Part shown: positions 35,628 through 52,790 of the stretch, one piece after another | Position numbering within the stretch: position 1 is the first letter of the stretch | Layout of the letters: each line of letters begins with the position of its first letter | NCBI GenBank assembly: GCA_030272585.1 | Contig: BSYQ01000005.1 | Span: forward strand, 6,603,501 to 6,667,500 | DNA: 64,000 nt | DNA from: Bryopsis sp. KO-2023 | Taxonomy: Eukaryota > Chlorophyta > Ulvophyceae > Bryopsidales > Bryopsidaceae | Direction: 5' to 3' | Program-made: the position numbers and the translations under genes | Notes under the pieces: model-generated | What the model saw: only the letters and a program-made list of their open reading frames with translations | The model's database searches: none | What the model was told of the DNA's origin: nothing

Positions 35628-36542
35628 CTACTCGATCGCAACGCTAAAATATCGAGCCAAGTAGGCAATCAGCATTGTCTCGCAGACAATATGGCAGACG
35701 TGCAAACTCGCCGCCCTCGAGTTCATCGAAAGAGATGGATTATCTCGCACCCACGCCAAGAACGCAAAGAACTCCGATAACATTGCCACGGAAACCAGAC
35801 TCTGAGGGGCGGCGAATGCCACCAAATAAGCGCCAGCGTCCCCACCCAACTCTTTCTCTGTCACAATTTTTTCGTTCACGAACGCCGCCATGATGAACAG
35901 GCAGATCGTCAACACAAACGGCATCAGAAGCACCCAGGCAACCAGACACAGAATTTTCTCCTCCCGCCTTCGGCAAAAGCGCCCCAACGAGAGAATCACG
36001 CTCACGATCACCAGGGAAAAACAATACAAGAGGACGATTACCAAGGATACCAACAACCAGCAAGGTTCGGCGATTCGCACAGCTTTCGTCAAGTATATCA
36101 CTGTGATCGTTGCCAAAACAAAGCATCCGACCAACGCCAGCGCCGCGGCCAGCAGATTCCAAAACCCTCCCTCCAGTACGCTCCTGCAGCATTGATTTCG
36201 TCTCGCCTTGAAGCTGTTCTGCTCTTTGTGCAGCTTGTGACATTGCTGGTGTTCGATCAACGAATCGCCCAACTCATCGTTGGACACGATTTCCCCAAAG
36301 TAATAGCAAAAGAACAGCTTCGAAACTGTCCCAAGTCGAACGGCGCTGCCCAAACATTGCGTGGCGAGGTTCCGCATGCTCTCTCTGACCACTCCTTCAG
36401 GAAGATCCTCCAGACTGCTCGTCATTTCCATGTCTGACTCACGGATTTCCACCAGCTGGGCCTCGGCGTCATCCTGTCCAAGCTCCATATCGTTCGGCCT
36501 TTCCCCCCAAATCACCCCTCTACAAACACACCTCCAATTCAA
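35628..36542 (-). CDS. Multi-pass membrane protein, unrecognised
   Basis: Uninterrupted frame of 304 codons; the start may be 36542 or the internal Met at 36488 (MELGQDDAEAQ). The first about 120 residues are acidic then basic and Cys-containing (ESDMEMTSSLEDLPEG; KARRNQCCRSV). Five hydrophobic segments follow: LLAAALALVGCFVLATITVIYL, WLLVSLVIVLLYCFSLVIV, ILCLVAWVLLMPFVLTICLF, AYLVAFAAPQSLVSVAML with FFAFLAW, and CETMLIAYLARYF. The loop between helices 2 and 3 is basic (GRFCRRREEK), so it probably faces the cytosol. Length, steady hydrophobic pattern and lack of stops argue for a real gene. No family is recognised. Confidence 0.65.
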   Translation of the reverse strand: MNWRCVCRGVIWGERPNDMELGQDDAEAQLVEIRESDMEMTSSLEDLPEGVVRESMRNLATQCLGSAVRLGTVSKLFFCYYFGEIVSNDELGDSLIEHQQCHKLHKEQNSFKARRNQCCRSVLEGGFWNLLAAALALVGCFVLATITVIYLTKAVRIAEPCWLLVSLVIVLLYCFSLVIVSVILSLGRFCRRREEKILCLVAWVLLMPFVLTICLFIMAAFVNEKIVTEKELGGDAGAYLVAFAAPQSLVSVAMLSEFFAFLAWVRDNPSLSMNSRAASLHVCHIVCETMLIAYLARYFSVAIE

Positions 36543-38017
36543 ACCCTAGGATTCCACTTCCACCCCGCCAAACAGTTCTGCAGTTTCGGGCCAGAGAGCT
36601 TTTCTTTGCAGAAACGGACTTTTGACGACCGTACCGATCGTTTCCAACTTGCTAATAAGCCTTCTGAAAACGCCAGCGACACTTTCGGGCGTTGGTGCGT
36701 GGGTTCGTCCCCTACAGAATTGAAATCGAGGAAATCGTCACTTCGATAAACGACGACCTCAACATCCCCATTTCTCCAAATCCAGAGCTTAGTAAGAACG
36801 CCGCGCGATCCTGGTATTGAGAAGACCTTGTTGTGAGCTGAGAGAAAAACCACAGCAACATCTTGCTCCCCTGTCAAGTGGGTGGGTGGGGGAATTCACC
36901 ACCCGTCATGCTCAACCACAAACATCGGTCACTCCTAACACATCAAGGAAAGAAGTGGAGATATGATCATCAACAAACCGTCTGTCAGAAAAAAACAACA
37001 ACAGAACACCCTCCACATCTGCCAGCAACACTTAATTCCAAGCCGGTAGAACTGGCAAATCCACCCACTCTTTATCCTTTCATCCCTCCTCCCCCACAGC
37101 CTCACACACTCCCGACAGCCATTCTCAGTGACCCCCAGATTTTCCAGTGTGAAGATAAATCATCCCAATTTTCCCTAATTATTTTTCTTCCGGAGTCCCC
37201 ATCCACCAGTGGGAGAGAGAGTAAGAGAGTGTATGAAATTCCATGGAGTGGATCCTCATGTAGCATGTTTCTCTCATTTGACTCCATGATGCGCAATTTA
37301 TTTCAGAAAGGGAAGCCCCAACAACTAGCTATAACACAACCCCAATTCGAACCAACTCAAAGATATCAGAACCTAAACTTCTTGAAGCAAAAATGACAGA
37401 CCCCAATCCAATAAGCTAGAAAACGCCTCCACAATTTCACCATCCCAAAATCCTACGATGTTTTTTTTTCCCCTCCCCTCCCCACCTCACGAAAAAAAAA
37501 AAAACGAATTTCAAGGAGGCGGTGACCCTCGAATTTGCAGCCACCGCTTGAATAAAGCTTCCCTTCCTTCCAAGAACTTAGAAATTCTTTTGCAGTCCGT
37601 AGCTCGGACACTACCACACAAGCGATTTGCTGATGTTTCTAACTCAGAAACCCCATTCCTATTCCGCTCCTTGCACTGGTCTTCAGGTTTCGAGTGAGAA
37701 CGGCATTCAGCGAAGTCCCCTCTACAACATACTGTGAAACCAGTGTTCTCTGTCGATCCATCTTTCAAAGAGCAGCTGTTTTGCCTCTCGGACAAGGGAT
37801 CATGTGATTTCGGCGAAATCTCTACAAAAACCAACACTTCACAATCTAGCAGCCAGGACCATGCTTGACAATATAATATATATATCGTTCATCCATGAAT
37901 AGACCATTGTTGAACCCAGAAATCTTTGTTGATACATTGAACTGTTGCCTGCGATTATAGGGGCAGAGAAAGGAAGAACTGCAAGGAAGGCCCCACTACA
38001 ATCACAAGACCTACTAT
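36543..38017. other. Intergenic, no gene seen
   Basis: Contains a 112-codon minus-strand frame (36539-36877) without a good start and several A- and C-rich runs. I see no conserved motif. Confidence 0.35.
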
Positions 38018-40488
38018 TCAGGCATTTTGTAGTTCCAGTCTAAGACTCAGAAACTCGTAGTGAAACCCGTGGAACCAGCTATTCAGTAAAGAATGCATTT
38101 CCAAGAGAAAAAAATGCATACGATGGATAATATTCATCCCACCTGTAGACCCTCGAAGCTCGTTGTGATCCACTGCATTTCTCTGAAAAGCCAACAACGC
38201 GGATACAAAATCCAGAAAGGAATAGTCTGGCCAAAGCACATTTTCAAACACCAAGACTGCATGCCGGCATTGCCACAGCAAAAAATCACTGAGACGTTTT
38301 TCCCCCGATGTTCGAATCATCAAATCGACAGGGGGAGAACTGTTGGTGTACAAACATTGCTCCAGAAGCGATGCATCGACATCTGTGGAATCCAACTCCT
38401 TCTTGTCGAGACCCCCTTGAACAGCACTGACAGCTTGGCAAATTTCTTGACTTGATCTGTTAAACGAAAAGCAAGAATATGTGACATTGGCTCACCCTTT
38501 ATCACAGCTACATTTACTCTTGATGGCCTGCTTCAACAATAACTAACTTTTTCGTTTGGAAAAATATGAAATACAGTAGACACCGCTTTATCGAACACAT
38601 TCGGGCCACGCTTTTTCGGGCATAATAAACGATTGTTTTACAAAACGGTGTCTTACATTTCCCCTTTCCCAGACGCGCACGCTTTCGAATCGAACTCTAA
38701 AAAAACTCGTTAATAGTGGCCTGGCGGTTCAACCGCTGTCGAAGTAACTCCATGCACCGTCTTGGGCACTCTCGTACTCCTCCATCTTGTCATAGCCTCG
38801 GCGCTCCAGGCCGACTACCATCGGAACGAATATGACGTCCGGAAACGGAAGCAAACAGTCGACGATTTTGTATTTTTTTGCATTGTATTCATTTTGTGCG
38901 ACCGTTTGACATTCCCTTTGCGTTGCGCGTTCTTCGTTCGACCATTCGCGTATGAAATTCGCGATTGGTTGGGCTGATTATCCGATGATCGGGCTGATAA
39001 AACGATGGGTCCCCCCCCCTAAAAATTCCGTTCCTGGCGATTTGGGCTTAAAAGGCGGTGGGTTTGACTATCCGGGGGCGGACAAAGCGGTGTCTACTGT
39101 ATGTACATATATATATACATTTTGTTTACTTACCCCTGAGTTTGAACCATCTAACCAGTAACATACAAAAACAGTTTTCACCACATAATTGTCAAAAAGA
39201 ATCCATTGATGTAGATCAGAAAGGCAAGGGATGTGAGCCAAACCTCACAAGCGTCGGTGTTCGATTTCAACAGAATTTAAATGGCAAACTCAGCGCACTG
39301 GAGAACTACAGAAGAAGGAAAGGATGGATGCTATCTTACGTGTACGAAAAGCAAACATTTAGTGTTGCTTTCTTCTTTTGCAATTTATCGCAATGAGTCA
39401 TCATTCTGGCAGCTGATCTTTGAACACCTTCTGGAGCCAGAGACAAATCCCCCAAAGCCTTGATGACTAACCCCACCTCATTGGCCAAGCCACCCTCCTG
39501 TGATTTCCACAAGCCACTTTCAGCAACCCCTTCCACGTCACATACTGCACATCATATGTGTTTCCTAGGGAATAATATATATTGCCGACCGATATTCCAT
39601 ACTTTGACAATCTACTGTGTTCACTGATTCTTGATGAAGAAACAAGAAAACCTTCCTAAACTGAACAAACGGAACAATAGATTTTATTTGGTCAAACTTT
39701 AACGATTCCATCATCGAGGGAAAAAAAAACATAGCCAGTGAAGGATTTTTCCACCTGCCTCGATCAGCTCCCTGTATTTCCTTTCGGCCATGTTCATCAG
39801 AGCTTCAACTTCCTTCGGAGACCGTTTGAAATTCTCGATGCTGAATGCGTACACGCTGATCGTCGGGATTCCCAAATCCAAGCACCAATGGATCAACTCC
39901 ACCATCTGGCCAACACAAAAAACATACGAGTTTCTTCTCAAATCATCAAATCTGTTTATTTATCAGAAACCTGCCAAGCTCTGGTATGTGACGCTCGTTC
40001 AACATCAAAGCCAATTTTTCATTTTCCAGGTGCACCGTATATTTTCTCTTGAGTGCGTGATTTATACTCAGCCCTATGTCCTCTCCAGTTGTGATAGGTT
40101 GAAAAACATTTCCTCGGTTTTTAAACAAATATAGATTTTTTTTCTGGTTGATTTTGTTGGACACGATTTAAAATAGAAAAATAAATACAAAGGGCCATTC
40201 CCACATCCTTCTAATGATTTTGATTACTAATTTTCAAATGGTTGCCAGTAAATTAAGTTGTATACACCACTCAGCTACTTGTATGACTCGATTTTCTTCG
40301 ACCACTGTGCCAGCACATTCCAAGAAACTACCACCCACTTTTCGATAACCATCGCTGTGACCAGCAATCTTGTCTTTGTTCTCCCTCAGAGCGTAGCGAC
40401 GATTTCCGTCCATGATGAAAGCCACATGCTCAGGCAGCTTTCCGAAAGCCAGCAAGTACCCCACCAATCTACGAACCAGCATCCACAT
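38018..40488 (-). CDS. cis-Prenyltransferase (dehydrodolichyl diphosphate synthase type)
   Basis: Condenses isopentenyl diphosphate onto a short prenyl diphosphate in cis to make dolichol-type polyprenols for protein glycosylation. Exons: 40339-40488, 39755-39905, 39340-39466 and 38018-38456, all in phase, about 288 aa. Family regions in order: HVAFIMDGNRRYA (catalytic Asp), GHSDGYRK, TISVYAFSIENFKRSP, VIKALGDLSLAP, LNVCFSYTSSQEI, DLMIRTSGEKRLSDFLLW, and NVLWPDYSFLDFVSAL. The Tyr-Ser-Ser and RTSGEKRLSDF forms fit the eukaryotic DHDDS branch. The start at 40488 (MWMLVRRLVGYLL) gives a hydrophobic N-terminus. After RGST the open frame runs on for 35 more codons and a splice donor there is possible, so the C-terminus is uncertain. 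The 883-bp third intron carries a MITE. Confidence 0.93.
38574..39099. mobile_element. Non-autonomous pogo/Tigger-like DNA transposon (MITE)
   Basis: The 526-bp element has perfect 16-bp terminal inverted repeats (CAGTAGACACCGCTTT) at 38574-38589 and 39084-39099, and is flanked on both sides by TA (38572-38573 and 39100-39101), the target site of the Tc1/mariner-pogo superfamily. TIRs starting CAGT and containing CCGCTTT are typical of Tigger/pogo elements. Subterminal copies of TTATCG / CGATAA-like words occur near both ends. It has no transposase frame, so it must have been moved by one encoded elsewhere. It lies in the third intron of the cis-prenyltransferase gene. Confidence 0.88.
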
Positions 40489-42516
40489 ATCGTACGGCTT
40501 TGGCACGAGAATCGCTGCCCGCTTCTAAGAGAGCGAACACTCGCGAGCGACACAGACGAGGACGTCCAGACATTCTGCTTGGAGCGACACGAAAGTGGGG
40601 TGATTGGGTGTCCAGCTTCCCACCCTCACAGAATTATGCACCATTTCTACACCATTTATTTTCCACCACATAATCCCCCTCCGGTCAGACGTGGACGATG
40701 ATCAACATGGTCGGATGAAACAGAAAACCTTTAAATAAAGATCTCTCCAGAAAGTTGGTGGTGGGTTTTCTTTCTTCCGCGTTCAATTGTGGGGACCACG
40801 TCCGTGGAGCAGAGGTGAGGGGAACGAAGTGACCGAAAATTGGAAAGTTTGTTTTTCCACTGTCAGGCCCGAGTGATGAAAAACGGATGCTTTTATTCGA
40901 AATGAAGTGTCTTCGGCACAGTGTTTTGCAGACATCTTGGCTGTGGTACTGACGGGCAGTTGAAAGTTCTCAAAGAAAGGCACGCCACGTCTAGGTTCCG
41001 TTTTTAAAACCAGTCGGTGGTGATGAAAAACGTTTTCTGACTTCTGGGTTGAAGATCGTTATATTCCTACTCACTCTGAACCGACGAGTTGATCCGAGAT
41101 GTAAGGGCAAACTGGAACGCCCGTGGGGACGCATTATTTCGTTGCTCATGGAGCTGGTTTTTGTGCTGTGTAGGGTTTTTTCTCAATGCGCCGCCAGCCG
41201 CCAAAAACGAAATAGTTTTCCGCTGCGGGTGGAAGCTGCAGCGAACCTTTAACCTCTAGTTTAACAAACTCAGTGTTGTTTTTTGCTGCTGAATAAAATA
41301 AACATATTGTCTGCAGACTCAAGACTTAGTTTTAGAGACTCCTTTAGGTGCCAATGATTTTGGTATCAATCTTGGTTGCTAGAATTTTTATGGGGCACCT
41401 CTTCATGGTGTAGATCCCATTGACCTGGCAACCATAGAGTAATCATGCCTTGTTTGTAGACCCAGCTTTGGTGACTTTTCTGGAGGTTTCTCTTTGGGTA
41501 AAAGCCTGACCTGCAAGCCCCAGAATTGTTCCCTCAATTGGTGCTCTCGCTTGGTGTACGAATGCTGATTTCATGTTCCTCAGTAGCCCCCTGGGGCAGT
41601 TAGCTGGTGGATGCTGCCCAGCAGACGACATTCATCAGAAAGACGGAATTCTTCTCTTCCTGCTAGGCGCTCTATCCTGCAAGTGAAGATGTTTGCTTGT
41701 TTGTTTCCAATTTAAACTACTATGTATGGTCCAAGAAAAAATGATTCTCTTCGAAAGACAGTTTCAATAAATGCGTTTCACTGATACGTGACTTGTGTTT
41801 AACCCTAACTGTCAAAACTGAATCTGTTTCATAAAGGAAACTGTTGCATCCTTCCATAGGATTCAACAGTCCTCCAGGGACAACATCTCATTTCATCTTC
41901 ATGCCATCAAATATCACAAACCTTGATCTGAAGAAGCTCTTCTTGCTTTCAGAAGAGTATTTTCCCATGGCTCCAGTGTGACGTGTTATACATGTGAGGA
42001 CCCTCGCTTGTACCGTCAGTGTCTGATGACACCACTTCAAGGTGGACACCACTTCTCACAACATATGGTCTATGAAATAAAATAAATTCGATGTTGGTCC
42101 ACACATCAAAGCATCACTGCAAGTCCCACAAACATCCCGCCCGCTGTAGAGTATGATGCGGGTGACACCGATTCAGACAAGGAAAATATCCCCTTTCATT
42201 ATCCCATTCATTATCATGTGTACATCATCAGTACTCTAAACTCAACACACTCCCAAGCCGAAACAGACATAGACGGTCCAGAACTTACACAGAAAAAATA
42301 ACAAAACACACCACCAATAGAAAGGTGCAATGCACAGCTCGATCACTATACTGTACATCAACCAAAAAGAACCCTTCCAGCCTGGTGCCTCCTGCATGAC
42401 TCATCCCAAGTCTGATTCCCGTCATTGCAGCCAGCTTTTTAGACACTTAGATCTGACCAAAATTCCTTTTCTGACCAATATTCTATCAGGGATACTGAAA
42501 TCTTTGAAATCTTTTC
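40489..42516. other. Intergenic, no gene seen
   Basis: About 2 kb between the prenyltransferase start and the cysteinyl-tRNA synthetase end. The first few hundred bases should hold the prenyltransferase promoter. No frame beyond about 80 codons and no repeat family were noticed. Confidence 0.4.
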
Positions 42517-47090
<4,574 letters not shown>

Positions 47091-47909
47091 ACTGTCTCCG
47101 ACTGCGTGCTAATCGCACTCGTTCTCTTCGCTTCTTGTAACGGAGACAAAACAGCACCAGAAACGGACTGGTGGGGCTTCTTTTTCTAAAGGAAAGAAAC
47201 AGCCAGGCAGCTCCAGGAACGAATTGTGTGACTTCCTAGCCATGTTCCAAATCCTGTTGATTCTTTCTGTACGTTTATCTTTTTTGGGCCGAGAAACGCA
47301 GTACACCGCCACCAAACTACCACTCAGCGCATGACTTTTGTTTACGTGGTCAGATGATTTTGATTGGTGTTAGAAAAGTAAGAAAACGCTTATGGGAAGC
47401 GATCAACTAAGAACACGGTCCGAAGGGGGCTCTGTGTTGGGATATTTTGAAATCGCGTTTTGCTGACCCCAGGTGAGCATTTCAAAATCTCTCCAGCGCT
47501 TCTTGGTCGCCTTTTGGTGGAAACGAAACAACGATATGCTGTACCCCTCCAGAAAGGAACTCGGCGTCAAAACGTCGCCAGAAAGGTTGCTGGCTAAAAC
47601 GCTGTTTCGAGGGGGTAAACACGGACCCCGTTGGTTTTGACTGGCGACTGCCCCTCCACCTCAACCCCTGTTGTATATCATCCACCCAGCGTTACGACTG
47701 ACAAAATTTCTGAGCATGACAATGCGAGCCGCGTTGTGAAGCAACAGCAATATGACGCGTTTGATTTCATGTTGTGATTTCTAGATCACACAAGGGGATG
47801 GGTGTACTCTCTCTGGCACACACAAATCTCGACTGTTTCTGTGTGTCCCTTTTGCTTCCAGAAGGGGGAACGTTGAAGATCAAGCAAGCAAATTAGAGAG
47901 GTGGTCTCG
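47091..47909. other. Divergent intergenic region
   Basis: Separates the starts of the cysteinyl-tRNA synthetase (-) and the kinase (+), so it holds both promoters. Open frames here are short and have no recognisable content. Confidence 0.4.
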
Positions 47910-50900
47910 ATGCAGCAGTATCTGTCGAAAATCTACAATAGATTTTTTAGCTCGGTTGAGTTGTCTGGGGATAGCGTTCAGTCATGTGGTGCTGGGGGGG
48001 AACATGCTTTTGCCTACATGGAGGAGGGAGGCTTGGAGCAGTCTTATGATGAACGAATGGTTCAATCTGCTGCACTTCCTGAGGACATGAAGTTGAATGA
48101 TCTATGCACCATCCAAATGCCTGACCGAGGGGGCCATCACTCTCCACATATGAGGAAATCAAGACAGGTAGTCTCCCCATCCCCTCTTTAGACAAAAATA
48201 ATGATAACCAAATCTTGCATACATGGAGCCTGTGGATGGGTTTTACGAGGGTTTATCGACCAATTTGTGATGTATGAGCACATGAAACCTTGAAGAGAAA
48301 TTCCCTAATGTCCATATGGGGCGAAAAAAATACCAGTACTTGGCTGCTAGCATCGATGTGTTTACAAACATAGATAAGGGGGGGTAGGAGCCAGTGAATC
48401 ATGCCATCAATTGGAACACTTTTTTCAGGTTGGAGACATGTGTCAACTGGAAAGGCCAGGACAATACAGCCCACATGCTTCGGGGCAAAGGGCCAAACAG
48501 GCGTGGGGGTCATTGAACCCAAGAGGAAAACAAGCTTCCTCTAATTTGATGGCACCCTATCCTGATTATCACGCTGGTGGTCGCTTCACCGCAAGCTCTG
48601 CTGCTCTTGGTTCTGGTCCTCTTCGGCCTACTTCAGCGCTTGGGTTGCATAGTCCTGTTCATGGGGGCGGTATGGGGACATGTTTTAATGAGAATGCTGG
48701 TGGGTTGAGTGAGGGAGAAGTGCAATGTGGTGGTGTATGGCGTACCGATCCTGGTTTGGGAGGAATGAAAGGAGAAAGAGAAAGAGAAAAGCGAGCCCGG
48801 GAGGGAAGGAGTTTTGGGACTGTTGGTGAGCTGCAAACCAACACCAGGGGAATTACAGATCAGTTCGAGGAAAAGCTTCGATTGGACAATAATCAAGTGG
48901 TAGCGTTCAGTGCCTGCACAAGTCAACCATCAGCACAGAGGGATTCGAAAACCGCCGATTTTGGTTTCCAGACCAGCCCAATGAAAGGAGGCTCCAGAGA
49001 GCGGAACGAGGAATTTAGTTATGCATGCAATAGGGAGAATTATCTAAGAGGGGCTCCGACGGATGTGGAAGGATTGAGAGGGGGGGAGCATGAAGGACAG
49101 AGGGGGCAGTATTTTCAGAACTCAAAGCTTCGGCCACACGAACCGGCTTTGACGTTTGCGGGGGAGGAGAGGGAGCAGAATTCCAAGAGAGTGGCTCACA
49201 GAAGGAAAACCCGGCCCCATCATGCGAAGAAAGTTGTGACGATGGCCGAGCCAGACAAACCCAAAACGAAAAAAAAAAAGCGCTTCTTGGATGGAGTGAT
49301 GAGCAGACAGGATTTCGACAATCCTCCCCCTCCTCCTCCTTTGGCAGACATTCCTGGGGCTCTCCAAAGTAAATCAGTGGACTTGGACGATCGAGAACAA
49401 AAGACCGCCGATGTGGACAAAGGAGCCGGCCACCGCAGACAAAAGTCTGCCGCGACTCAAACGCTTGGCGAAATGCTGGCAGATGACTTTGAAGAGGTCA
49501 AAGACGTCACGCCGCCCATGACAGGTTCAAACCGGTTGCATGTGGATGTCGGCTCATTACCCTTCCAGACCCACACCACGAATGCATCGACTCCGCCTGG
49601 CAATGGCCGGGGACAGCCACATCCACATCATGTCGTGAGGCAGTCTTGTGATCAAGGCGCCGCCACAAGCTCAAATTTTCTGACATCGCCCACTACATTT
49701 GACGTCCCCAGACGTCGTCATGGGGGAAGAGCATTTGTCGAGGGAACGACCTACTTCCAGCCAGTCCAACCCAACTCGACAGAGGAAAATGAGCCAAAGG
49801 AGGTATCAACCATTTTCAAACTCTGGAATGCAATAAAAAAGATGCACTTTTCTCAGTTTTCTTGAGGTCCCAGGTCTTTGATGATTTCCCGCTCTTATAT
49901 ATTAGGTTTTTCCCATAGATAATTCCCAAGCAAAGATTTCTGCCAAGTCAAAGAGGGGAACAATGGATGTCAGTGTGACTGCCCAATCATGTTTCTTGTT
50001 TTCAGGTTTTGTCGGACGAGCCCTTGAGAGTTCGAGACCCTTCCACAGTTATGCATGGCTCTGCATGGCAAGATCCAGGGGATTGCCCTCTTAGTAAACC
50101 CTGGGAGTTCGAGGGGGCGATGTACGGAGTGATCGATGCGGCAAAAATCGAAAAGAGAAGCTGCATCGGCCATGGTGCCACATCAGCGGTAACACCGTTG
50201 GGAAATATTTAATGAATATACACTTCAACATCTTGTATCAACATGAATGTGTGCCATGGGATACCCTACCACCTACCAGTGTGTCATGTGGTTCAGCAGC
50301 AGGTTGAAGGTAGTGTTTTTGTTTGTTCTTTTCATATTTTCTGGTAGGTTTACTATGCGACGTACTACAGTGATGATGGGCCAAAGGAAGTTGTTCTGAA
50401 AGCATTGATGAGGGGATGCAAGGGCCACGACATCCAGAAGGAATTCAGACGAGAGTCTCAAATTCTGGTCAAAGTTCCAGAACACAAAAACGTTGTAAAA
50501 ATGGTTGGTGTCATGCAGTCGTCGATGGTTTTGGAATATTGCAACAAAGGCAGTCTGTACAGTTTGCTGCACGATCCATCGTGTCGAGTAACCTGGGGAA
50601 AGGTAACCAATAAGCTCAGCATGCCCATTTTCTCTGTTTATTTATTGTACAATGGGGAAAGGCACTTCTTGCGATCGATTAGGTAACGCCTGGTTCATTT
50701 GCGTTGCTTTGAATAAAACCAAAAGAGAAAGTTAGTCATTGGATGGTTCCCCCCAGAGTATGTCCCATCGTCATTTGATTTTGGGAAATTTTTCTCAGGA
50801 GGACGACCATCGTACAAAAATAATTCAGTATTGATGCCCGAAATGGTTGCATCTATTTCTGTGGGTGGAGTTTTTCTGCTGGTTCTGACAAGTATTTTTT

Positions 50901-51899
50901 TGCTTTGTCAAAAATAAAAGGTTTTCGACATTGCCCTTGCTGTAGCCCAAGGGATGTGCCATTTGCACCACCATCGAATTATCCATCGAGATTTGAAACC
51001 AGGAAATCTTTTGATGCATGAGCACGATGGGGAAGATATTATGAAGGCAAGGGAAAACACATGCTTGTGGGAAAATAAAGTTTTCATGATTTTTGTTCCA
51101 AAGAAGCAAAACAACGCTGCAATACATGCAAAATAAACCTAATCAAAGATTTTGTGAGGGCAAAAAAGCCCACAGAATTTTTTTTTTTTTGAATAGGAGT
51201 CCTTTACTTAACAGCGTGCATTATTAACCTCTTTTCTTGAAAAATATCAAGCTGGTCGTGAAAAACTCTGAATTCCTTTTATTTCCTGTTTTTTCTTACT
51301 ATGGCTTTTTCGTTTTCTTTATTTTCGCACATTTTCAGATTGCTGACTTTGGTCTTTCGAGAAATTTCCTGGTAAATTCTCCTATGACCACTGGTTTGGG
51401 GACTTGGCAATACTCCGCCCCGGAGGTTCTGCGTGAAGAGAAGTATTCTCAAAAGGCCGATGTGTATTCTTATGGAATGGTGGTGTGGGAGTCTTGCACA
51501 CGAACAGAACCCTACCATGGAGTTCCAGGAACAAGGGTATGTTGTTTTTTGCATCACTTATTTGCACAGTGGGCGGGCCACACCTTTTTCTTTAGTGTGA
51601 ACACAACTGAAGAAAAGTGTTTCAGGTCAGTTTCAAGATGATCAGTTCTCTCGTCATTTAAACAAATCATTTTTCTGTTTGTGTTGTTTCGTCAGGCGAT
51701 GGCTGATATTGCCCAAGGTGACCGCCCCCCAATGCCAGCATCGATGCCCTCCAGTTTACGGGAACTTGTAAAATTGTGTCTGGATCACAATCCTGACAAT
51801 CGACCCCATTTCAGAAAGATCATCATAGCCTTGAAAGAACTGAAGCCCTCTTTGGATAGGGTGAAGGAAAAAACAATTCCATTACCACGTGGGCAATGA
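47910..51899 (+). CDS. Protein kinase, TKL (Raf/MLK-like) group, with long disordered N-terminus
   Basis: Exons: 47910-48167, 48429-49802, 50006-50188, 50348-50602, 50921-51046, 51339-51536 and 51696-51899, all phase 0, about 865 aa. Residues 1 to about 590 are Gly/Pro/His/Ser-rich and low in hydrophobics, likely disordered, with a basic patch (KPKTKKKKRFLDGV) that may be a nuclear signal and a Pro run. The catalytic domain is complete: P-loop IGHGATSAVYYATY, Lys in VVLKALM, helix-C Glu in FRRESQIL, HRDLKPGNLL, DFG in IADFGLSR, APE in YSAPEVL, and VYSYGMVVWE. The substrate-loop form (HRDLKPGN with G-T-x-x-Y-x-A-P-E) and the SYGMVVWE segment suggest TKL Ser/Thr kinases. The fifth intron (51047-51338) uses a GC donor. 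The C-terminus ends soon after the kinase fold, so regulation must lie in the N-terminal region. Confidence 0.9.
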
Positions 51900-52790
51900 A
51901 GAGGGTAAAAAAAAAAGGGGGGGGGGTGGCGAAAAAGGAAAAGACTGGAGGGGGAAAAAAAAAAGACTTTTCTTTTCTTAAAAAAAGAGAGACAAAATAT
52001 GACTTTTTTTTTCCGAGTTCTGGGGCAACCGGTTTGTTTGATTTTTCTCAGACATGTATGAAATATTTTGTAATTGTGTTGTGATAGTATAGAATGCTAT
52101 TGAAGAATACGCAAGCCCCAGCTCGCATGGCTGCTCGCATGCAGATCCCTGATGTGTTGAAAGTTTCGGACATTGTGCGTACCATCAAAAGTCCATTATG
52201 TGTACATTATGTGTATTTGCTGAAAGAAATGTAAGGCTTCTGTGCATTTTTGCACTTATCTTGACCTTCTGTTGCTGTTTTCTGGGGTATTCTGAGGTAT
52301 CCAAATTTGCAACCAACCAAATCTTACACAAGACCAATCCTAACAAGTTGGCATACTCATCCCGTTAAAGTCATATGTGTACACAGTCTTTCGACATTCA
52401 TTCACCAAGTTCATTATCCCAATCCATCCAATATCGTCTAAATTAGTCCCGACTAATTCACATCAAAATATAAAAAAAGTTATCCAGCTACATTGATGTT
52501 CCAAGCAAACCTCCAATTTTCTCTCTTAAATATTGCAAAGTATATTAAACCTGCTGTCCGTTTCAACTCACAAAATCATAGAAATGTTTCTCTCAGAACA
52601 AACGAAATTTTTTGACTTTACTTCATGAAGTGATAAAATAAATATTTATGTTCCCCCTCCCACCAGTGTAAACAGATTCCTAAAATCCCTCCCACCAACG
52701 TTTCCGTTCATACTGAAAAAAATCTTGAACAAAGCATTGTGCTCTTGTTCAATTTTGATACCCAAACTGTCGCATAGCATGAGGAGTATT
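51900..52790. other. Convergent intergenic region
   Basis: Between the ends of the kinase (+) and the membrane protein gene (-). Begins with long A/G and T runs (51905-52015), probably kinase 3' untranslated sequence. No coding signal. Confidence 0.4.

Noticed and set aside
36539-36877. 112-codon minus-strand frame upstream of the multi-pass membrane protein
   Set aside because: It begins at a TTG, has no signal or motif, and overlaps the next gene start; probably leader sequence.
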